Positions 1-21,199 of a stretch of DNA of 64,000 nt are shown one piece after another (the first letter of the stretch is position 1; the number at the start of each line of letters is the position of its first letter). The DNA is taken from positions 165,798 to 229,797 of the forward strand of contig NZ_JAHBGE010000072.1 of NCBI RefSeq assembly GCF_018390635.1. The letters run 5' to 3'. The DNA is from Ancylobacter lacus (lineage in GTDB: Bacteria > Pseudomonadota > Alphaproteobacteria > Rhizobiales > Xanthobacteraceae). The notes under the pieces were generated by a model. The model saw only the letters and a program-made list of their open reading frames with translations, searched no databases and was not told the origin of the DNA. A program made the position numbers and the translations under genes.

Positions 1-357
1 AAGTTTTTTCCCGGCTATGTGCTGGTGAAGATGGACCTGACCGACGAGGCGTTTCATCTCATCAAGAACACGCCGAAGGTCACCGGCTTCCTCGGCGCCG
101 ACAACAAGCCGATGCCGATCGCCGAGGGCGAGGCGATGCGCATCCTCCAGCAGGTGCAGGAGGGCATCGAGCGCCCGAAGCCGTCGATCTCCTACGAGGT
201 CGGCGAGACGGTGAAGGTGTCGGACGGCCCGTTCGCGTCGTTCAACGGCGTGGTCGAGGAGGTCGACGAAGGCCGCTCCCGCCTCAAGGTGGCGGTGTCG
301 ATCTTCGGTCGCGCCACGCCCGTGGAGCTCGAATTCGGTCAGGTCGAGAAGACCTGA
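1..357 (+). CDS. nusG: NusG transcription factor, C-terminal part (5' end outside window)
   Basis: The frame is open from base 1 and ends at TGA 355-357, so only the last 118 or so residues are present. They hold the end of the NGN domain, with the family's [10 protein letters not shown] segment, and a complete C-terminal KOW domain ([19 protein letters not shown]). NusG binds the RNA polymerase clamp, increases processivity, and links polymerase to Rho and to ribosomal protein S10. rplK lies 146 nt downstream, the classic secE-nusG-rplKAJL order, so secE is probably just upstream of the window. The GTG at 19 is internal, not the start. Confidence 0.95.
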   Translation, partial: KFFPGYVLVKMDLTDEAFHLIKNTPKVTGFLGADNKPMPIAEGEAMRILQQVQEGIERPKPSISYEVGETVKVSDGPFASFNGVVEEVDEGRSRLKVAVSIFGRATPVELEFGQVEKT

Positions 358-365
358 TCGCTTCA

Positions 366-381
366 GGCCGGTTCGCCGGCC
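366..381 (+). other. UUCG-capped hairpin in the nusG-rplK spacer
   Basis: GGCCGG (366-371) and CCGGCC (376-381) form a perfect 6-bp stem closed by a TTCG tetraloop. No T-run follows, so it is more likely an RNA stability or processing element than a terminator. The rest of the 146-nt spacer shows a second, weaker TTCG hairpin just downstream. Confidence 0.4.
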
Positions 382-503
382 GTTTACGGGCCGGTTTCGA
401 CCGGTCCAAAGGTCGTGGGAGGGCAGGGGCGACCGCCAATCGCTTCATCGCCCGGACCACGTGCCCCGCGCCGGCAGGTCGCCGGCATTTCTGGGAGTAA
501 GAC

Positions 504-950
504 ATGGCAAAGAAGATCACCGGCTATGTGAAATTGCAGGTGCCGGCCGGGTCGGCGAACCCCGCCCCCCCGATCGGTCCTGCGCTCGGCCAGCGCGGCC
601 TGAACATCATGGAGTTCTGCAAGGCGTTCAACGCCCAGACCGCCCAGATGGAGAAGGGCATGCCCATCCCCGTCCTGATCACCGCGTATCAGGACCGGTC
701 CTTCACCTTCGAGCTGAAGACCCCCCCGGTCTCCTACTTCCTCAAGAAGGCCGCCGGCCTGCAGACGAAGAAGAAGCCCGGCTCCGGCCACAAGACCCCG
801 GGCAAGGGCTTCATCGGCAAGATCTCGCAGGAACAGATGCGCGAGATCGCCGAGAAGAAGATGAAGGATCTGAACTGCGACACCGTCGAGTCGGCGGTCC
901 GCATGATCGAAGGCTCCGCCCGTTCGATGGGCCTCGAGGTGGTGGGTTGA
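504..950 (+). CDS. rplK: 50S ribosomal protein L11
   Basis: The 148-aa protein is full length for L11. It has the conserved Pro-rich N-terminal segment ([13 protein letters not shown], about residues 23-35) and the C-terminal rRNA-binding half with [17 protein letters not shown]11 binds the 23S rRNA GTPase-associated centre, is the site of thiostrepton action, and is needed for RelA-type sensing of uncharged tRNA. The ATG follows a GGGAG Shine-Dalgarno-like sequence at 492-496. It is followed after only 4 nt by rplA, as expected for the rplKA pair. Confidence 0.98.
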   Translation: MAKKITGYVKLQVPAGSANPAPPIGPALGQRGLNIMEFCKAFNAQTAQMEKGMPIPVLITAYQDRSFTFELKTPPVSYFLKKAAGLQTKKKPGSGHKTPGKGFIGKISQEQMREIAEKKMKDLNCDTVESAVRMIEGSARSMGLEVVG

Positions 951-954
951 TCTG

Positions 955-1656
955 ATGGCCAAGATTGCGAAGCGTGTCCAGGCTACCCGCGAGGGTATCG
1001 ACCGGGCGAAGCTCTATGGCCTCGACGAGGCTCTCGGGCTCGTGAAGGACCGGGCCAACGCCAAGTTCGACGAGACCATCGAGGTGGCGATCAACCTCGG
1101 CGTCGACCCGCGCCATGCCGACCAGATGGTCCGCGGCGTGTGCAACCTGCCCAACGGCTCCGGCCGTACCGTGCGGGTCGCGGTGTTCGCTCGCGGCGCC
1201 AAGGCCGACGAGGCCAAGGCGGCCGGTGCCGACATCGTGGGCGCCGAAGACCTGCTGGAGACGATCCAGGGTGGCACCATCGAGTTCGATCGCTGCATCG
1301 CGACCCCGGACCTGATGCCGCTGGTCGGTCGTCTCGGCAAGATCCTCGGCCCGCGCGGCCTGATGCCGAACCCGAAGGTCGGCACCGTGACCATGGACGT
1401 CAAGGGCGCCGTCGAGGCGGCCAAGGGCGGCGCGGTCGAATTCCGCGTCGAGAAGGCCGGCATCATCCACGCCGGTATCGGCAAGGCCTCGTTCCCGGTC
1501 GACAAGCTCGCCGAGAACATCCGCGCCTTCGCCGATGCCGTGGTTCGGGCGAAGCCCACCGGCGCCAAGGGCACCTATGTCCAGCGCATCGCGGTGTCCT
1601 CGACCATGGGCCCCGGCGTGAAGGTCGACACCAGCTCGGTGCTGTCGCCGGCGTGA
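955..1656 (+). CDS. rplA: 50S ribosomal protein L1
   Basis: The 233-aa protein matches L1 along its length, including [21 protein letters not shown]1 forms the mobile L1 stalk of the large subunit, which handles the exiting tRNA. In other bacteria it also represses translation of its own rplKA mRNA. It begins 4 nt after rplK, so the two are probably translationally coupled. A dyad and a promoter-like sequence follow, separating rplKA from rplJL-rpoBC. Confidence 0.98.
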   Translation: MAKIAKRVQATREGIDRAKLYGLDEALGLVKDRANAKFDETIEVAINLGVDPRHADQMVRGVCNLPNGSGRTVRVAVFARGAKADEAKAAGADIVGAEDLLETIQGGTIEFDRCIATPDLMPLVGRLGKILGPRGLMPNPKVGTVTMDVKGAVEAAKGGAVEFRVEKAGIIHAGIGKASFPVDKLAENIRAFADAVVRAKPTGAKGTYVQRIAVSSTMGPGVKVDTSSVLSPA

Positions 1657-1706
1657 TGCCGGAGCCGCGCCGGTCGCGGAGGCGTGACCGGCGCGTATGC
1701 GGAATT

Positions 1707-1737
1707 GTCAACCCCCCGATGCGAAGAGGGGGCTGAC
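1707..1737 (+). other. Dyad at the rplA/rplJ boundary
   Basis: GTCA (1707-1710) pairs with TGAC (1734-1737) and CCCCC (1712-1716) with GGGGG (1728-1732), with one mismatch between them and an 11-nt loop. There is no T-tract, so it would be at most a weak or Rho-assisted terminator for rplKA. Its 3' arm overlaps the -35 hexamer of the promoter proposed for rplJL-rpoBC. Confidence 0.4.
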
Positions 1738-1761
1738 AAGTCCCCTGTTAACCTCTATATC
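1733..1761 (+). promoter_or_regulatory. Probable sigma70-type promoter for rplJL-rpoBC
   Basis: CTGACA (1733-1738) and TATATC (1756-1761) are separated by 17 nt, a good match to housekeeping -35/-10 elements. It sits in the otherwise gene-free stretch between rplA and rplJ and would give a leader of roughly 350 nt. This is inferred from sequence match and spacing only. Confidence 0.5.
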
Positions 1762-1767
1762 GCAGGT

Positions 1768-2121
1768 TTCGCTCTGACTCGTTTGAGCGGAGCTGATGAC
1801 ATTCCAGGCTTTCGTCCGCCAACCCGGACGAAGGGGCCGGTAGGGTTCGCCCTGCCGGCCTAAGTCCTGTCCGAGACTGCAGGTGCCAAGCCCTCCGGGG
1901 CGCGGCGTAATCCCGACCGGGGCCTGCATAGACGGGGTACGACCGCAGTGCTTGTGCCGTCCCAGGACGGCTCTTGAATTTCGGCTCGAACCAGCGCCTT
2001 GGCCGGATCGCTTCGGACCCAAGGGGACAGGATATTCACCCGTCGTCCCGCCTCCCGGCGGGCCGGCAAGGCGCAAACCGGCGGAGGGTTCCCATCCTTC
2101 CGCCACCGGAGAGCAAGAGAA
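1768..2121 (+). promoter_or_regulatory. Structured 5' leader of rplJ (probable L10 autoregulatory leader)
   Basis: This gene-free stretch is rich in stems. TTCGTCCG (1811-1818) pairs with CGGACGAA (1825-1832), and GGCCGGTAGGG (1835-1845) pairs with CCCTGCCGGCC (1850-1860) around a TTCG loop with a single G-U pair. In E. coli the L10-L12 complex binds the rplJ leader to repress translation. A structured leader in the same place suggests the same logic, but I cannot align the binding site itself. The strong GGAGAG Shine-Dalgarno lies at its end. Confidence 0.4.
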
Positions 2122-2640
2122 GTGGATCGCGCTCAAAAAGAAGAGCTCGTCACGACGCTCGCCGATGTGTTCCAGAACACGTCGGTCGTTGTCGTGGCCC
2201 ACTATTCCGGTCTCACCGTCGCTCAGATGTCCAAGCTGCGTCAGCAGATGAAGGCGAGCGGCGCGACCGTGAAGGTGGCCAAGAACCGCCTCGCGAAGAT
2301 CGCTCTCGAAGGTTCGGACGTCGCACATGTCGGTGCCCTGCTGAAGGGCCCGACCGTGATCGCCTATTCCAGCGATCCCGTTGCGGCGCCGAAGGTTGCC
2401 GTCGAGTTTGCCAAGGCGAACGACAAGTTCGTCATCCTTGGCGGCGCGATGGGCAAGACGGCCCTCAATGTGGACGGCGTGAAGGCTCTGGCCACGCTGC
2501 CGTCCCTCGATGAACTGCGCGGCAAGCTGGTCGGCCTCATCCAGGCCCCGGCGACCAAGATCGCCCAGCTCACCACCGCGCCGGCGGCGAAGCTCGCCCG
2601 CGTGTTCGGGGCCTATGCCAAAGAGAACGAAGCCGCGTGA
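2122..2640 (+). CDS. rplJ: 50S ribosomal protein L10
   Basis: The 172-aa protein has the usual L10 N-terminal rRNA-binding domain ([16 protein letters not shown]) and a C-terminal helix that anchors L7/L12 dimers to the stalk. The frame is open upstream to 1999. I place the start at GTG 2122 because a GGAGAG Shine-Dalgarno lies about 8 nt before it and homology to L10 begins here. It is followed after 50 nt by rplL. Confidence 0.96.
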   Translation: MDRAQKEELVTTLADVFQNTSVVVVAHYSGLTVAQMSKLRQQMKASGATVKVAKNRLAKIALEGSDVAHVGALLKGPTVIAYSSDPVAAPKVAVEFAKANDKFVILGGAMGKTALNVDGVKALATLPSLDELRGKLVGLIQAPATKIAQLTTAPAAKLARVFGAYAKENEAA

Positions 2641-2690
2641 GGCTTTCCCGGTAATACTGGTTCGAACCAAAATCCAAGGACTTAGGTAAA

Positions 2691-3065
<375 letters not shown>

Positions 3066-3078
3066 TCTGACACGTTTC

Positions 3079-3104
3079 GGGGGCGCCGCGTCAGCGGCGT
3101 CCCC
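3079..3104 (+). other. Strong hairpin after rplL (attenuator or processing site)
   Basis: Bases 3079-3089 pair with 3094-3104 in an 11-bp stem with one G-U pair and a GTCA loop. No T-tract follows. In E. coli an attenuator and an RNase III site lie at exactly this place, lowering rpoBC expression relative to rplJL. The position and strength suggest the same role here, as inference. Confidence 0.45.
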
Positions 3105-3144
3105 GTTCCGTCGGGCGATGCGTCCGGCGGCAATGGAGGACCCT

Positions 3145-3239
3145 GACGGTTCTCCCGGCGACCGGAGGCCAAGGCCGCGGTCGCCCGGCGAGCCGTCAGA
3201 CGCCGTGCAGGGCCGAACGGAGGGCGGGCCGCCTTCCGT
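3145..3239 (+). other. Two further stem-loops in the rplL-rpoB spacer
   Basis: Bases 3145-3164 and 3178-3197 form a long imperfect stem of about 20 bp with two mismatches and one G-U pair. Bases 3217-3225 and 3231-3239 form a 9-bp stem. With the hairpin at 3079 they make most of the 263-nt spacer structured. No separate promoter for rpoB is evident. Confidence 0.4.
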
Positions 3240-3328
3240 CCCGGGCCGGGCGGTGCTCATGCGGTCCCTTGATCCAGCGGCGGGTCAAGGGCGCGCGGAC
3301 GGAACACTCGGACGGAGCGAGGATCGAC

Positions 3329-7459
<4,131 letters not shown>

Positions 7460-7587
7460 CCCGATAGACGTCGACAGGATGCGGGCGCCGGCGGCGTCCG
7501 CATCCATCATTGCGTCACACAGACTTTTTCCAGCGACACTGAAAGCCCATGGCGGCGGGCGCGGTGTCCGAGCCGAAGGAGACGGCG

Positions 7588-11778
<4,191 letters not shown>

Positions 11779-11817
11779 CGCCGCTTCCGCGCTGTCGCCG
11801 ATCGGCATGTCGATGAG

Positions 11818-11853
11818 AGAGGCCGCCCCTTGCCGGGGCGGCCTCTTGTTTTT
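11818..11853 (+). terminator. Rho-independent terminator of rpoBC
   Basis: AGAGGCCGCCCC (11818-11829) pairs perfectly with GGGGCGGCCTCT (11835-11846) around a 5-nt loop, followed at once by a T-rich run. This is one of the clearest terminators in the window. Confidence 0.9.
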
Positions 11854-12243
11854 GGGTTAGGGGAGGGCGCCTGTCCCGGCGGGGCCAGCTCGGGTCGCCG
11901 GCGCCGACCGGGATGGGCGACACCTGCGGCGTGTTCTTCCGGCGCCGAGCCGCCGTTCCCCCGGTAACGATTCGGTAAGGTGGCTGCAGTAGCTGGGACA
12001 GGGACAAACGGCGTATCGGTTGCCGGCTGTCACCTCTGTGCCCCGGGAGACGCACCCGTGGCATGTTCCGGCGATCGCCCGCGGTACCCCCGCCGGTGCC
12101 GTAGCGCGGCCGCTGCAGGGGCTGCAGGCCCCTTCCGTGCCCCGATGAGGATGGCGCGGTCGACACGAGGGTCGGCGGCGCCCGGACCCCGCCCGGAATC
12201 GGGCGAGCGGCCGTCCCTCATGTCGTTCCGGTAACGAACGGGG
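11854..12243. other. Gene-free stretch between the rpoC terminator and the rpsL promoter
   Basis: I see no credible gene here. Several frames are open on both strands, but they look like products of high GC and match no family I recognise. The stretch is rich in short GC palindromes, for example around 12115-12135. It ends at the promoter-like sequence that begins at 12244. Confidence 0.4.
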
Positions 12244-12272
12244 TTGACTTCTACCGAGTCGCCACGTAGAAG
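12244..12272 (+). promoter_or_regulatory. Probable promoter of the str operon (rpsL-rpsG-fusA-tuf)
   Basis: TTGACT (12244-12249) and TAGAAG (12267-12272) are 17 nt apart. This is the best sigma70-like match between the rpoC terminator and rpsL. It implies transcription starting near 12279 and a leader of about 325 nt. Confidence 0.55.
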
Positions 12273-12278
12273 GCCGGG

Positions 12279-12603
12279 ACTTTCGCGGCAGGCCAGTCAG
12301 TGTTGCCGTGTTCGGGCGCCCAGTCCGGACAGAGAACGCTGAGACGCTGCCGGAACGCAAGCATGACCAAAGCAGGCGCATGATCGCGCCGCCGGGCCGC
12401 AAGGCACATGGCGTGATCCTCTGAACGTGCAGCGCCCTCGGCTTCCGGCCGGCGGCGCTTATTTCGTTCGTAGCCATGCTGGACATGTCAGGGCATGCAG
12501 GTCGTGCCCGTTCCGGACCGACGAAAACTGAATGCGGTTGCGGCCGCGGAAATGGGTTCGCGCGGGGCTTGCTCCCGTCGCAACAGAGACGAAGGCGAGA
12601 GAC
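12279..12603 (+). promoter_or_regulatory. Long untranslated leader of rpsL
   Basis: About 325 nt separate the proposed promoter from the rpsL start, with no credible full gene. It contains GC-rich stems and a six-codon open frame (MTKAGA, 12363-12383) that may be chance. In enterobacteria the str operon is regulated by S7 at the rpsL-rpsG spacer. That spacer is only 11 nt here, so any autoregulatory site might lie in this leader. That is inference. Confidence 0.3.
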
Positions 12604-12975
12604 GTGCCGACGATCAACCAGCTGATCCGCAAGCCGCGGGAAGCCCAGAAGGCCCGGAACAAGGTTCCGGCGCTGCAGGCCAGCCCGCAGAAGCGTGGTG
12701 TTTGCACCCGCGTTTACACCACCACCCCGAAGAAGCCGAACTCGGCGCTTCGTAAGGTGGCCAAGGTTCGCCTGACCAATGGCTATGAAGTCATTGGTTA
12801 TATCCCGGGTGAAGGCCACAACCTTCAGGAGCACTCCGTGGTGATGATCCGCGGCGGCCGCGTGAAGGACCTTCCGGGCGTTCGCTACCACATCCTGCGT
12901 GGCGTGCTCGACACCCAGGGCGTCAAGAATCGTAAGCAGCGCCGTTCGAAGTACGGCGCCAAGCGGCCGAAGTGA
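12604..12975 (+). CDS. rpsL: 30S ribosomal protein S12
   Basis: The 123-aa protein starts with GTG 12604 ([11 protein letters not shown]), the normal S12 N-terminus. The frame is open upstream to 12532, but that part has no homology. S12 lies at the decoding centre. Lys43 (TPKKPNS) and Lys88 (RVKDLPG), the usual streptomycin-resistance positions, are wild type. rpsG follows 11 nt later. Confidence 0.97.
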   Translation: MPTINQLIRKPREAQKARNKVPALQASPQKRGVCTRVYTTTPKKPNSALRKVAKVRLTNGYEVIGYIPGEGHNLQEHSVVMIRGGRVKDLPGVRYHILRGVLDTQGVKNRKQRRSKYGAKRPK

Positions 12976-12986
12976 GGATCTGAACG

Positions 12987-13457
12987 ATGTCCCGTCGTCA
13001 CCGCGCAGAGCGTCGCGAAGTCACCCCGGATCCGAAGTTCGGCAGCGAAGTGCTGAGCCGGTTCATGAACGCCGTCATGTATGACGGCAAGAAGTCGGTT
13101 GCCGAAACCATCGTGTACGGCGCGCTCGACATCGTCGAGACCCGCGCGAAGGCGGAGCCGCTCGGGGTCTTCACGCAGGCTCTCGACAATGTGAGCCCCT
13201 CGATCGAGGTGCGCTCCCGCCGCGTCGGCGGCGCGACCTACCAGGTTCCGGTCGAAGTCCGCCCGGAGCGCCGGCAGGCTCTCGCCATCCGCTGGCTCAT
13301 CACCGCGGCGCGTGCCCGCAACGAGAAGACCATGGTGGAGCGCCTGTCGGGCGAGCTGCTGGACGCTTCCAACAACCGCGGCACCGCGGTGAAGAAGCGT
13401 GAAGACACCCATCGTATGGCGGAGGCGAACCGCGCCTTCTCTCACTATCGCTGGTGA
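12987..13457 (+). CDS. rpsG: 30S ribosomal protein S7
   Basis: The 156-aa protein has the typical S7 features, starting [12 protein letters not shown] and containing the conserved [18 protein letters not shown]7 nucleates assembly of the 30S head by binding the 3' domain of 16S rRNA and contacts the E-site tRNA. It lies between rpsL (11 nt before) and fusA (27 nt after). Confidence 0.98.
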   Translation: MSRRHRAERREVTPDPKFGSEVLSRFMNAVMYDGKKSVAETIVYGALDIVETRAKAEPLGVFTQALDNVSPSIEVRSRRVGGATYQVPVEVRPERRQALAIRWLITAARARNEKTMVERLSGELLDASNNRGTAVKKREDTHRMAEANRAFSHYRW

Positions 13458-13484
13458 TGACGAAAGCCGGGACGAGGAACTGAC

Positions 13485-15560
<2,076 letters not shown>

Positions 15561-15625
15561 GCGTCGGCCTGAATTCCTGGACGAGCAGTCAACAACATTC
15601 GCCTTACTGACCGACGGAGAGTCCC

Positions 15626-16816
<1,191 letters not shown>

Positions 16817-16829
16817 CGCAAAGAACGTG

Positions 16830-16863
16830 AGGGGCGCTCGGCCAGCGTCGTGCGCCCCTTTTT
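16830..16863 (+). terminator. Terminator or attenuator after tuf
   Basis: AGGGGCGC (16830-16837) pairs with GCGCCCCT (16852-16859) across a 14-nt loop and is followed by TTTT. The loop is long, so termination may be partial, letting some transcription run into the S10 cluster. I see no convincing promoter in the 67 nt before rpsJ. Confidence 0.6.
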
Positions 16864-16930
16864 CGTGGAGCTCGTTGTGAGCCCCATCGGCGAGCCCGCA
16901 AGTGGCCACCCTCTGGGAGCCTGAAGAAAA

Positions 16931-17239
16931 ATGAACGGCCAGAACATCCGAATCCGCCTCAAGGCGTTCGACCATCGTATCCTGGACGCCTCGACGCGCG
17001 AGATCGTGAACACGGCCAAGCGCACCGGCGCTCAGGTCCGCGGCCCGATTCCGCTGCCGACGCGGATCGAGAGGTTCACGGTCAACCGCTCGCCCCACGT
17101 GGATAAGAAGTCTCGTGAACAGTTCGAGATGCGCACCCATAAGCGCCTCCTCGACATAGTCGACCCGACGCCCCAGACGGTGGACGCGCTGATGAAGCTC
17201 GACCTCGCCGCCGGCGTCGACGTCGAGATCAAGCTCTGA
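16931..17239 (+). CDS. rpsJ: 30S ribosomal protein S10 (NusE)
   Basis: The 102-aa protein starts [16 protein letters not shown] and keeps the S10 core ([16 protein letters not shown]). Besides its role in the 30S head, S10 acts as NusE in antitermination and ties NusG-bearing polymerase to the ribosome. It opens the S10 cluster, with rplC 23 nt downstream. Confidence 0.98.
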   Translation: MNGQNIRIRLKAFDHRILDASTREIVNTAKRTGAQVRGPIPLPTRIERFTVNRSPHVDKKSREQFEMRTHKRLLDIVDPTPQTVDALMKLDLAAGVDVEIKL

Positions 17240-17262
17240 GTTGAAGGCGAGGGGACACGGCC

Positions 17263-18006
17263 ATGCGGTCAGGCGTCATCGCCCAGAAGGTCGGAATGAC
17301 CCGCATCTTCAATGATGCAGGTGAGCACATTCCGGTCACTGTGCTGAAAGTCGATAATTGCCAGGTGGTTGCCCACCGTACGCTGGACAAGAACGGCTAT
17401 GTCGCCGTTCAGCTCGGTGTCGGTCAGGCGAAGCCTCAGAACACCACGCGCGCCATGCGCGGCCATTTCGCGGTCGCTCAGGTGGAGCCCAAGCGGAAGC
17501 TCGCCGAGTTCCGCGTCGAGGAAGACGGGCTGATCCCGGTCGGCGCCGAGCTGACGGTCGATCATTTCGTCGTCGGCCAGTTCGTCGACGTGACCGGCAC
17601 CTCGACCGGCAAGGGCTTCGCCGGTGGCATGAAGCGGCACAATTTCGGTGGTCTGCGCGCCACCCACGGTGTGTCGATCTCCCACCGTTCGATCGGTTCT
17701 ACCGGCGGTCGTCAGGACCCCGGCAAGACCTTCAAGAACAAGAAGATGCCCGGTCACATGGGCGTCGAGACCGTGACCACCCAGAACCTCAAGGTCGTGC
17801 TGACGGATGTCGAGCGTGGCCTGATCGCGGTCGAGGGTGCGGTGCCCGGCCACAAGGGTGGCTGGATCATCGTCGCGGACGCGGTGAAGAAGAAGCTGCC
17901 TGCCGACGCGCCGAAGCCGGGCAAGTTCCGGATTCCGGGCGAGGCGAGCGAGGCCACCGAGTCCGACGCGGCTCCGGCTGAAGCCACTGCCGAGGAGGGC
18001 GTGTGA
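17263..18006 (+). CDS. rplC: 50S ribosomal protein L3
   Basis: The 247-aa protein has the L3 core ([35 protein letters not shown]) and a short Ala/Glu-rich C-terminal tail from about residue 225, so it is longer than the roughly 209-aa E. coli form. L3 starts 50S assembly and reaches the peptidyl transferase centre. Its TGA overlaps the rplD ATG by one base. Confidence 0.97.
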   Translation: MRSGVIAQKVGMTRIFNDAGEHIPVTVLKVDNCQVVAHRTLDKNGYVAVQLGVGQAKPQNTTRAMRGHFAVAQVEPKRKLAEFRVEEDGLIPVGAELTVDHFVVGQFVDVTGTSTGKGFAGGMKRHNFGGLRATHGVSISHRSIGSTGGRQDPGKTFKNKKMPGHMGVETVTTQNLKVVLTDVERGLIAVEGAVPGHKGGWIIVADAVKKKLPADAPKPGKFRIPGEASEATESDAAPAEATAEEGV

Positions 18007-18626
18007 TGGAACTCGCCGTCAAGACTCTCGAGGGAACCGACGCCGGTTCCGTCACCCTGTCGGACGAGATCTTCGGTCTCGAACCGCGCCAGGACATACT
18101 GCACCGCTGCGTGGTGTGGCAGCTGTCGCGCCGCCAGGCGGGCACGCACCAGACCCTGTCCCGTGCTGACGTCAACCGCACCAAGCGGAAGATGTACAAG
18201 CAGAAGGGCACCGGCGGCGCGCGTCACGGCGCGGCTTCCGCCCCGCAGTTCCGCGGCGGCGCGAAGGCGTTCGGCCCGGTCCAGCGCAGCCACGCCTCGG
18301 ACCTTCCCAAGAAGGTCCGCGCCCTGGCGCTGAAGCACGCGCTGTCGAGCAAGGCTAAGGACCAGCAGATAATCGTCCTCGACGATGCCAAGCTGGCCGA
18401 GCCCAAGACGAAGCTGCTCAAGGAGCGGCTGGCGGGTCTCGGCCTGTCGAACGCGCTCGTCATCTCGGGTGCCGAGGTCGATCTCAACTTTGGGCTCGCC
18501 TCGCGCAACATCGGCCATTTCGACGTGCTGCCGGTCCAGGGCATCAACGTCTACGACATCCTTCGCCGTCAGACCCTGGTGCTGACCAAGGCGGCTGTCG
18601 ATGCGCTGGAGGCGCGCTTCAAATGA
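18006..18626 (+). CDS. rplD: 50S ribosomal protein L4
   Basis: The 206-aa protein contains the extended loop ([19 protein letters not shown]) that lines the exit tunnel. I start at ATG 18006, which overlaps the rplC stop as TGATG. A GTG codon directly upstream is also in frame. In E. coli L4 represses the S10 operon. No long S10 leader is present here, so that control may differ. Confidence 0.97.
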   Translation: MELAVKTLEGTDAGSVTLSDEIFGLEPRQDILHRCVVWQLSRRQAGTHQTLSRADVNRTKRKMYKQKGTGGARHGAASAPQFRGGAKAFGPVQRSHASDLPKKVRALALKHALSSKAKDQQIIVLDDAKLAEPKTKLLKERLAGLGLSNALVISGAEVDLNFGLASRNIGHFDVLPVQGINVYDILRRQTLVLTKAAVDALEARFK

Positions 18627-18919
18627 GTCTCGATCCGCGCCACTACGACGTGATCGTGTCCCCGGTGATCACCGAGAAGGCCACGACCGCGTCCGAGCAC
18701 AACCAGGTCGTCTTCAAGGTTGCTCTGACGGCTACCAAGCCGCAGATCAAGGAGGCGGTCGAGAAGCTCTTCGACGTCAAGGTGAAGAGCGTGAACACGC
18801 TGGTCCGCAAGGGGAAGACCAAGGTCTTCAAGGGCCGCAAGGGCGTGCAGAACGACGTGAAGAAGGCGGTCGTGACCCTCGTCGAGGGACACACCATCGA
18901 CATCACGACGGGTCTGTGA
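18623..18919 (+). CDS. rplW: 50S ribosomal protein L23
   Basis: The 98-aa protein ([30 protein letters not shown]) is normal length for L23. It sits at the tunnel exit and docks SRP and trigger factor. Its ATG overlaps the rplD stop as ATGA, so the two are probably translationally coupled. Confidence 0.97.
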   Translation: MSLDPRHYDVIVSPVITEKATTASEHNQVVFKVALTATKPQIKEAVEKLFDVKVKSVNTLVRKGKTKVFKGRKGVQNDVKKAVVTLVEGHTIDITTGL

Positions 18920-18942
18920 GCCGGACCTAAGGGGACAGAGAC

Positions 18943-19776
18943 ATGGCGCTCAAGACCTTCAAGCCGGTGACGCCGAGCCTTCGTCAGCTCGTGATTGTCG
19001 ACCGCTCCGGCCTCTACAAGGGCAAGCCGGTCAAGACCCTCACCGAGGGCAAGACCGAGTCCGGCGGCCGCAACAATCTCGGCCGCGTGACGGTTCGCTT
19101 TCGCGGCGGCGGACACAAGCAGACCTACCGCGTGGTGGACTTCAAGCGCGCCAAGCGCGACGTCCCCGCCGTGGTCGAACGGATCGAGTACGATCCGAAC
19201 CGCACCGCCTTCATCGCCCTCATCAAGTATGAGGACGGCGAGCTGGCCTATATCCTGGCGCCGCAGCGCCTTGCCGTCGGTGACGCCGTCATCGCCGGCA
19301 AGAGCGTGGACGTGAAGCCGGGCAACGCGGCGCCGCTCGGCAATCTGCCGGTCGGCACCATCGTCCACAATGTGGAGCTGAAGATCGGCAAGGGCGGGCA
19401 GATCGCCCGTTCGGCCGGTTCCTATGCCCAGATCGTGGGCCGCGACCAGGGCTACGTGATCGTCCGCCTCAACTCGGGCGAGCAGCGTCTGGTCCATGGC
19501 GAGTGCTTCGGCACGGTGGGCGCGGTCTCGAACCCCGACCACATGAACACCAACCTCGGCAAGGCGGGGCGCAAGCGCTGGCTTGGCCGTCGTCCGCATA
19601 ACCGCGGTGTCACCATGAACCCGGTCGATCACCCGCACGGCGGCGGCGAAGGCCGCACCTCGGGCGGTCGTCATCCGGTCACGCCCTGGGGCTTCCCCAC
19701 CAAGGGCAAGAAGACCCGGAAGAACAAGCAGACCGGCAAGTTCATCGTGTCGAGCCGGCACGCACGCAAGAAGTGA
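18943..19776 (+). CDS. rplB: 50S ribosomal protein L2
   Basis: The 277-aa protein has the family signature around the peptidyl-transferase-proximal His ([18 protein letters not shown]) and the basic C-terminus. It binds 23S rRNA domain IV and helps form the intersubunit bridge. It lies 23 nt after rplW and 17 nt before rpsS. Confidence 0.98.
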   Translation: MALKTFKPVTPSLRQLVIVDRSGLYKGKPVKTLTEGKTESGGRNNLGRVTVRFRGGGHKQTYRVVDFKRAKRDVPAVVERIEYDPNRTAFIALIKYEDGELAYILAPQRLAVGDAVIAGKSVDVKPGNAAPLGNLPVGTIVHNVELKIGKGGQIARSAGSYAQIVGRDQGYVIVRLNSGEQRLVHGECFGTVGAVSNPDHMNTNLGKAGRKRWLGRRPHNRGVTMNPVDHPHGGGEGRTSGGRHPVTPWGFPTKGKKTRKNKQTGKFIVSSRHARKK

Positions 19777-19793
19777 GCGAGGGAACCTGAAGA

Positions 19794-20072
19794 ATGTCTC
19801 GTTCGGTCTGGAAAGGTCCGTTCGTCGACGGCTACCTCCTCAAGAAGGCGGAAGCCGCTCGCACCTCCGGGCGCCATGACGTGATCAAGATCTGGAGCCG
19901 CCGCTCCACGATTCTGCCCCAGTTCGTGGGCGTCACGTTCGGCGTCTATAATGGCAACAAGCACGTCCCCGTTTCGGTGAACGAGGACATGGTCGGCCAC
20001 AAGTTCGGCGAGTTCGCCCCGACCCGTACCTATTACGGGCACGCGGCGGACAAGAAGGCCAAGCGGAAGTAG
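19794..20072 (+). CDS. rpsS: 30S ribosomal protein S19
   Basis: The 92-aa protein opens [16 protein letters not shown] and keeps [12 protein letters not shown], both diagnostic. S19 lies in the 30S head next to S13 and takes part in intersubunit contacts. It is followed 11 nt later by rplV. Confidence 0.98.
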   Translation: MSRSVWKGPFVDGYLLKKAEAARTSGRHDVIKIWSRRSTILPQFVGVTFGVYNGNKHVPVSVNEDMVGHKFGEFAPTRTYYGHAADKKAKRK

Positions 20073-20083
20073 AGGCAAGCACC

Positions 20084-20464
20084 ATGGGTAAGGCAGCTCG
20101 TCCGCGCGCGCTCGCGGATACGGAAGCCAAGGCGGTTGCGCGGAATCTCCGCATCAGCCCCCAGAAGCTCAATCTCGTCGCCGGCCTCATCCGGGGCAAG
20201 AAGGTCGCGACGGCACTCGCCGACCTTCAGTTCTCGCGCAAGCGTATCGCTGGCGACGTGAAGAAGGTCCTGGAGTCGGCCATCGCCAATGCCGAGAACA
20301 ACCATGAGCTGGACGTCGACGATCTCATCGTCGCCGAGGCGCATGTCGGCAAGGGCATCGTCATGAAGCGTTTCGCCGCGCGCGCCCGTGGTCGGGCCAG
20401 CCGCATCGAAAAGCCGTTCTCGCACATCACCATCGTCGTGCGTGAAGTCGGGGAGAAGGCCTGA
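20084..20464 (+). CDS. rplV: 50S ribosomal protein L22
   Basis: The 126-aa protein includes the long beta-hairpin ([20 protein letters not shown]) that lines the exit tunnel near the macrolide site. It is about 16 residues longer than E. coli L22 at the N-terminus, as in many relatives. Its stop overlaps the rpsC ATG by one base. Confidence 0.97.
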   Translation: MGKAARPRALADTEAKAVARNLRISPQKLNLVAGLIRGKKVATALADLQFSRKRIAGDVKKVLESAIANAENNHELDVDDLIVAEAHVGKGIVMKRFAARARGRASRIEKPFSHITIVVREVGEKA

Positions 20465-21171
20465 TGGGTCAGAAGGTCAATCCGGTCGGGCTGCGTCTCG
20501 GCATCAACCGCACCTGGGACTCGCGCTGGTTCGCGGGCAAGGGTGAGTACGGCCAGCTGCTGCACGAAGACATCAAGATCCGCGACATGCTGATGAAGCT
20601 GCTGAAGCAGGCGGCGGTCAGCAAGGTCGTGATCGAGCGTCCGCACAAGAAGTGCCGCGTCACCATCCACTCGGCCCGTCCGGGCGTGGTGATCGGCAAG
20701 AAGGGCGCGGACATCGAGAAGCTCCGCAAGAAGGTCGCCGAGATGACCAACTCGGAGGTCTTCATCAACATCGTCGAGATTCGGAAGCCCGAGATCGACG
20801 CCCGCCTGGTGGCCGAATCAATCGCCCAGCAGCTCGAGCGCCGCGTCGCTTTCCGCCGCGCGATGAAGCGTGCGGTGCAGTCCGCGATGCGTCTGGGCGC
20901 TGAAGGCATCCGCATCAACTGCTCCGGCCGCCTTGGCGGAGCGGAAATTGCGCGTCTCGAGTGGTATCGTGAAGGCCGCGTGCCGCTTCACACCTTGCGC
21001 GCCGACGTGGATTACGGTACTGCGACCGCCTTCACGACCTACGGCACCTGTGGTGTGAAGGTCTGGATCTTCAAGGGCGAAATCCTCGAGCACGATCCGA
21101 TGGCGCAGGACAAGCGCCTCTCGGAGAACGAGCCGTCGGGTGGTCGCTCCTCGCGCCGCGACGCGGCGTGA
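20464..21171 (+). CDS. rpsC: 30S ribosomal protein S3
   Basis: The 235-aa protein contains the KH RNA-binding domain ([12 protein letters not shown], about residues 77-88) and the C-terminal S3 signature ([11 protein letters not shown]). S3 forms part of the mRNA entry channel, where it has helicase activity. It starts inside the rplV stop codon. Confidence 0.98.
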   Translation: MGQKVNPVGLRLGINRTWDSRWFAGKGEYGQLLHEDIKIRDMLMKLLKQAAVSKVVIERPHKKCRVTIHSARPGVVIGKKGADIEKLRKKVAEMTNSEVFINIVEIRKPEIDARLVAESIAQQLERRVAFRRAMKRAVQSAMRLGAEGIRINCSGRLGGAEIARLEWYREGRVPLHTLRADVDYGTATAFTTYGTCGVKVWIFKGEILEHDPMAQDKRLSENEPSGGRSSRRDAA

Positions 21172-21199
21172 GCAGTGAAAAAGGAATAAGAGGCGCGAC

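Noticed and set aside
11857..12891. A 344-codon minus-strand frame upstream of and across rpsL
   Set aside because: It overlaps the rpsL gene and its promoter, and the product is Arg/Pro/Ser-rich with no domain signature.
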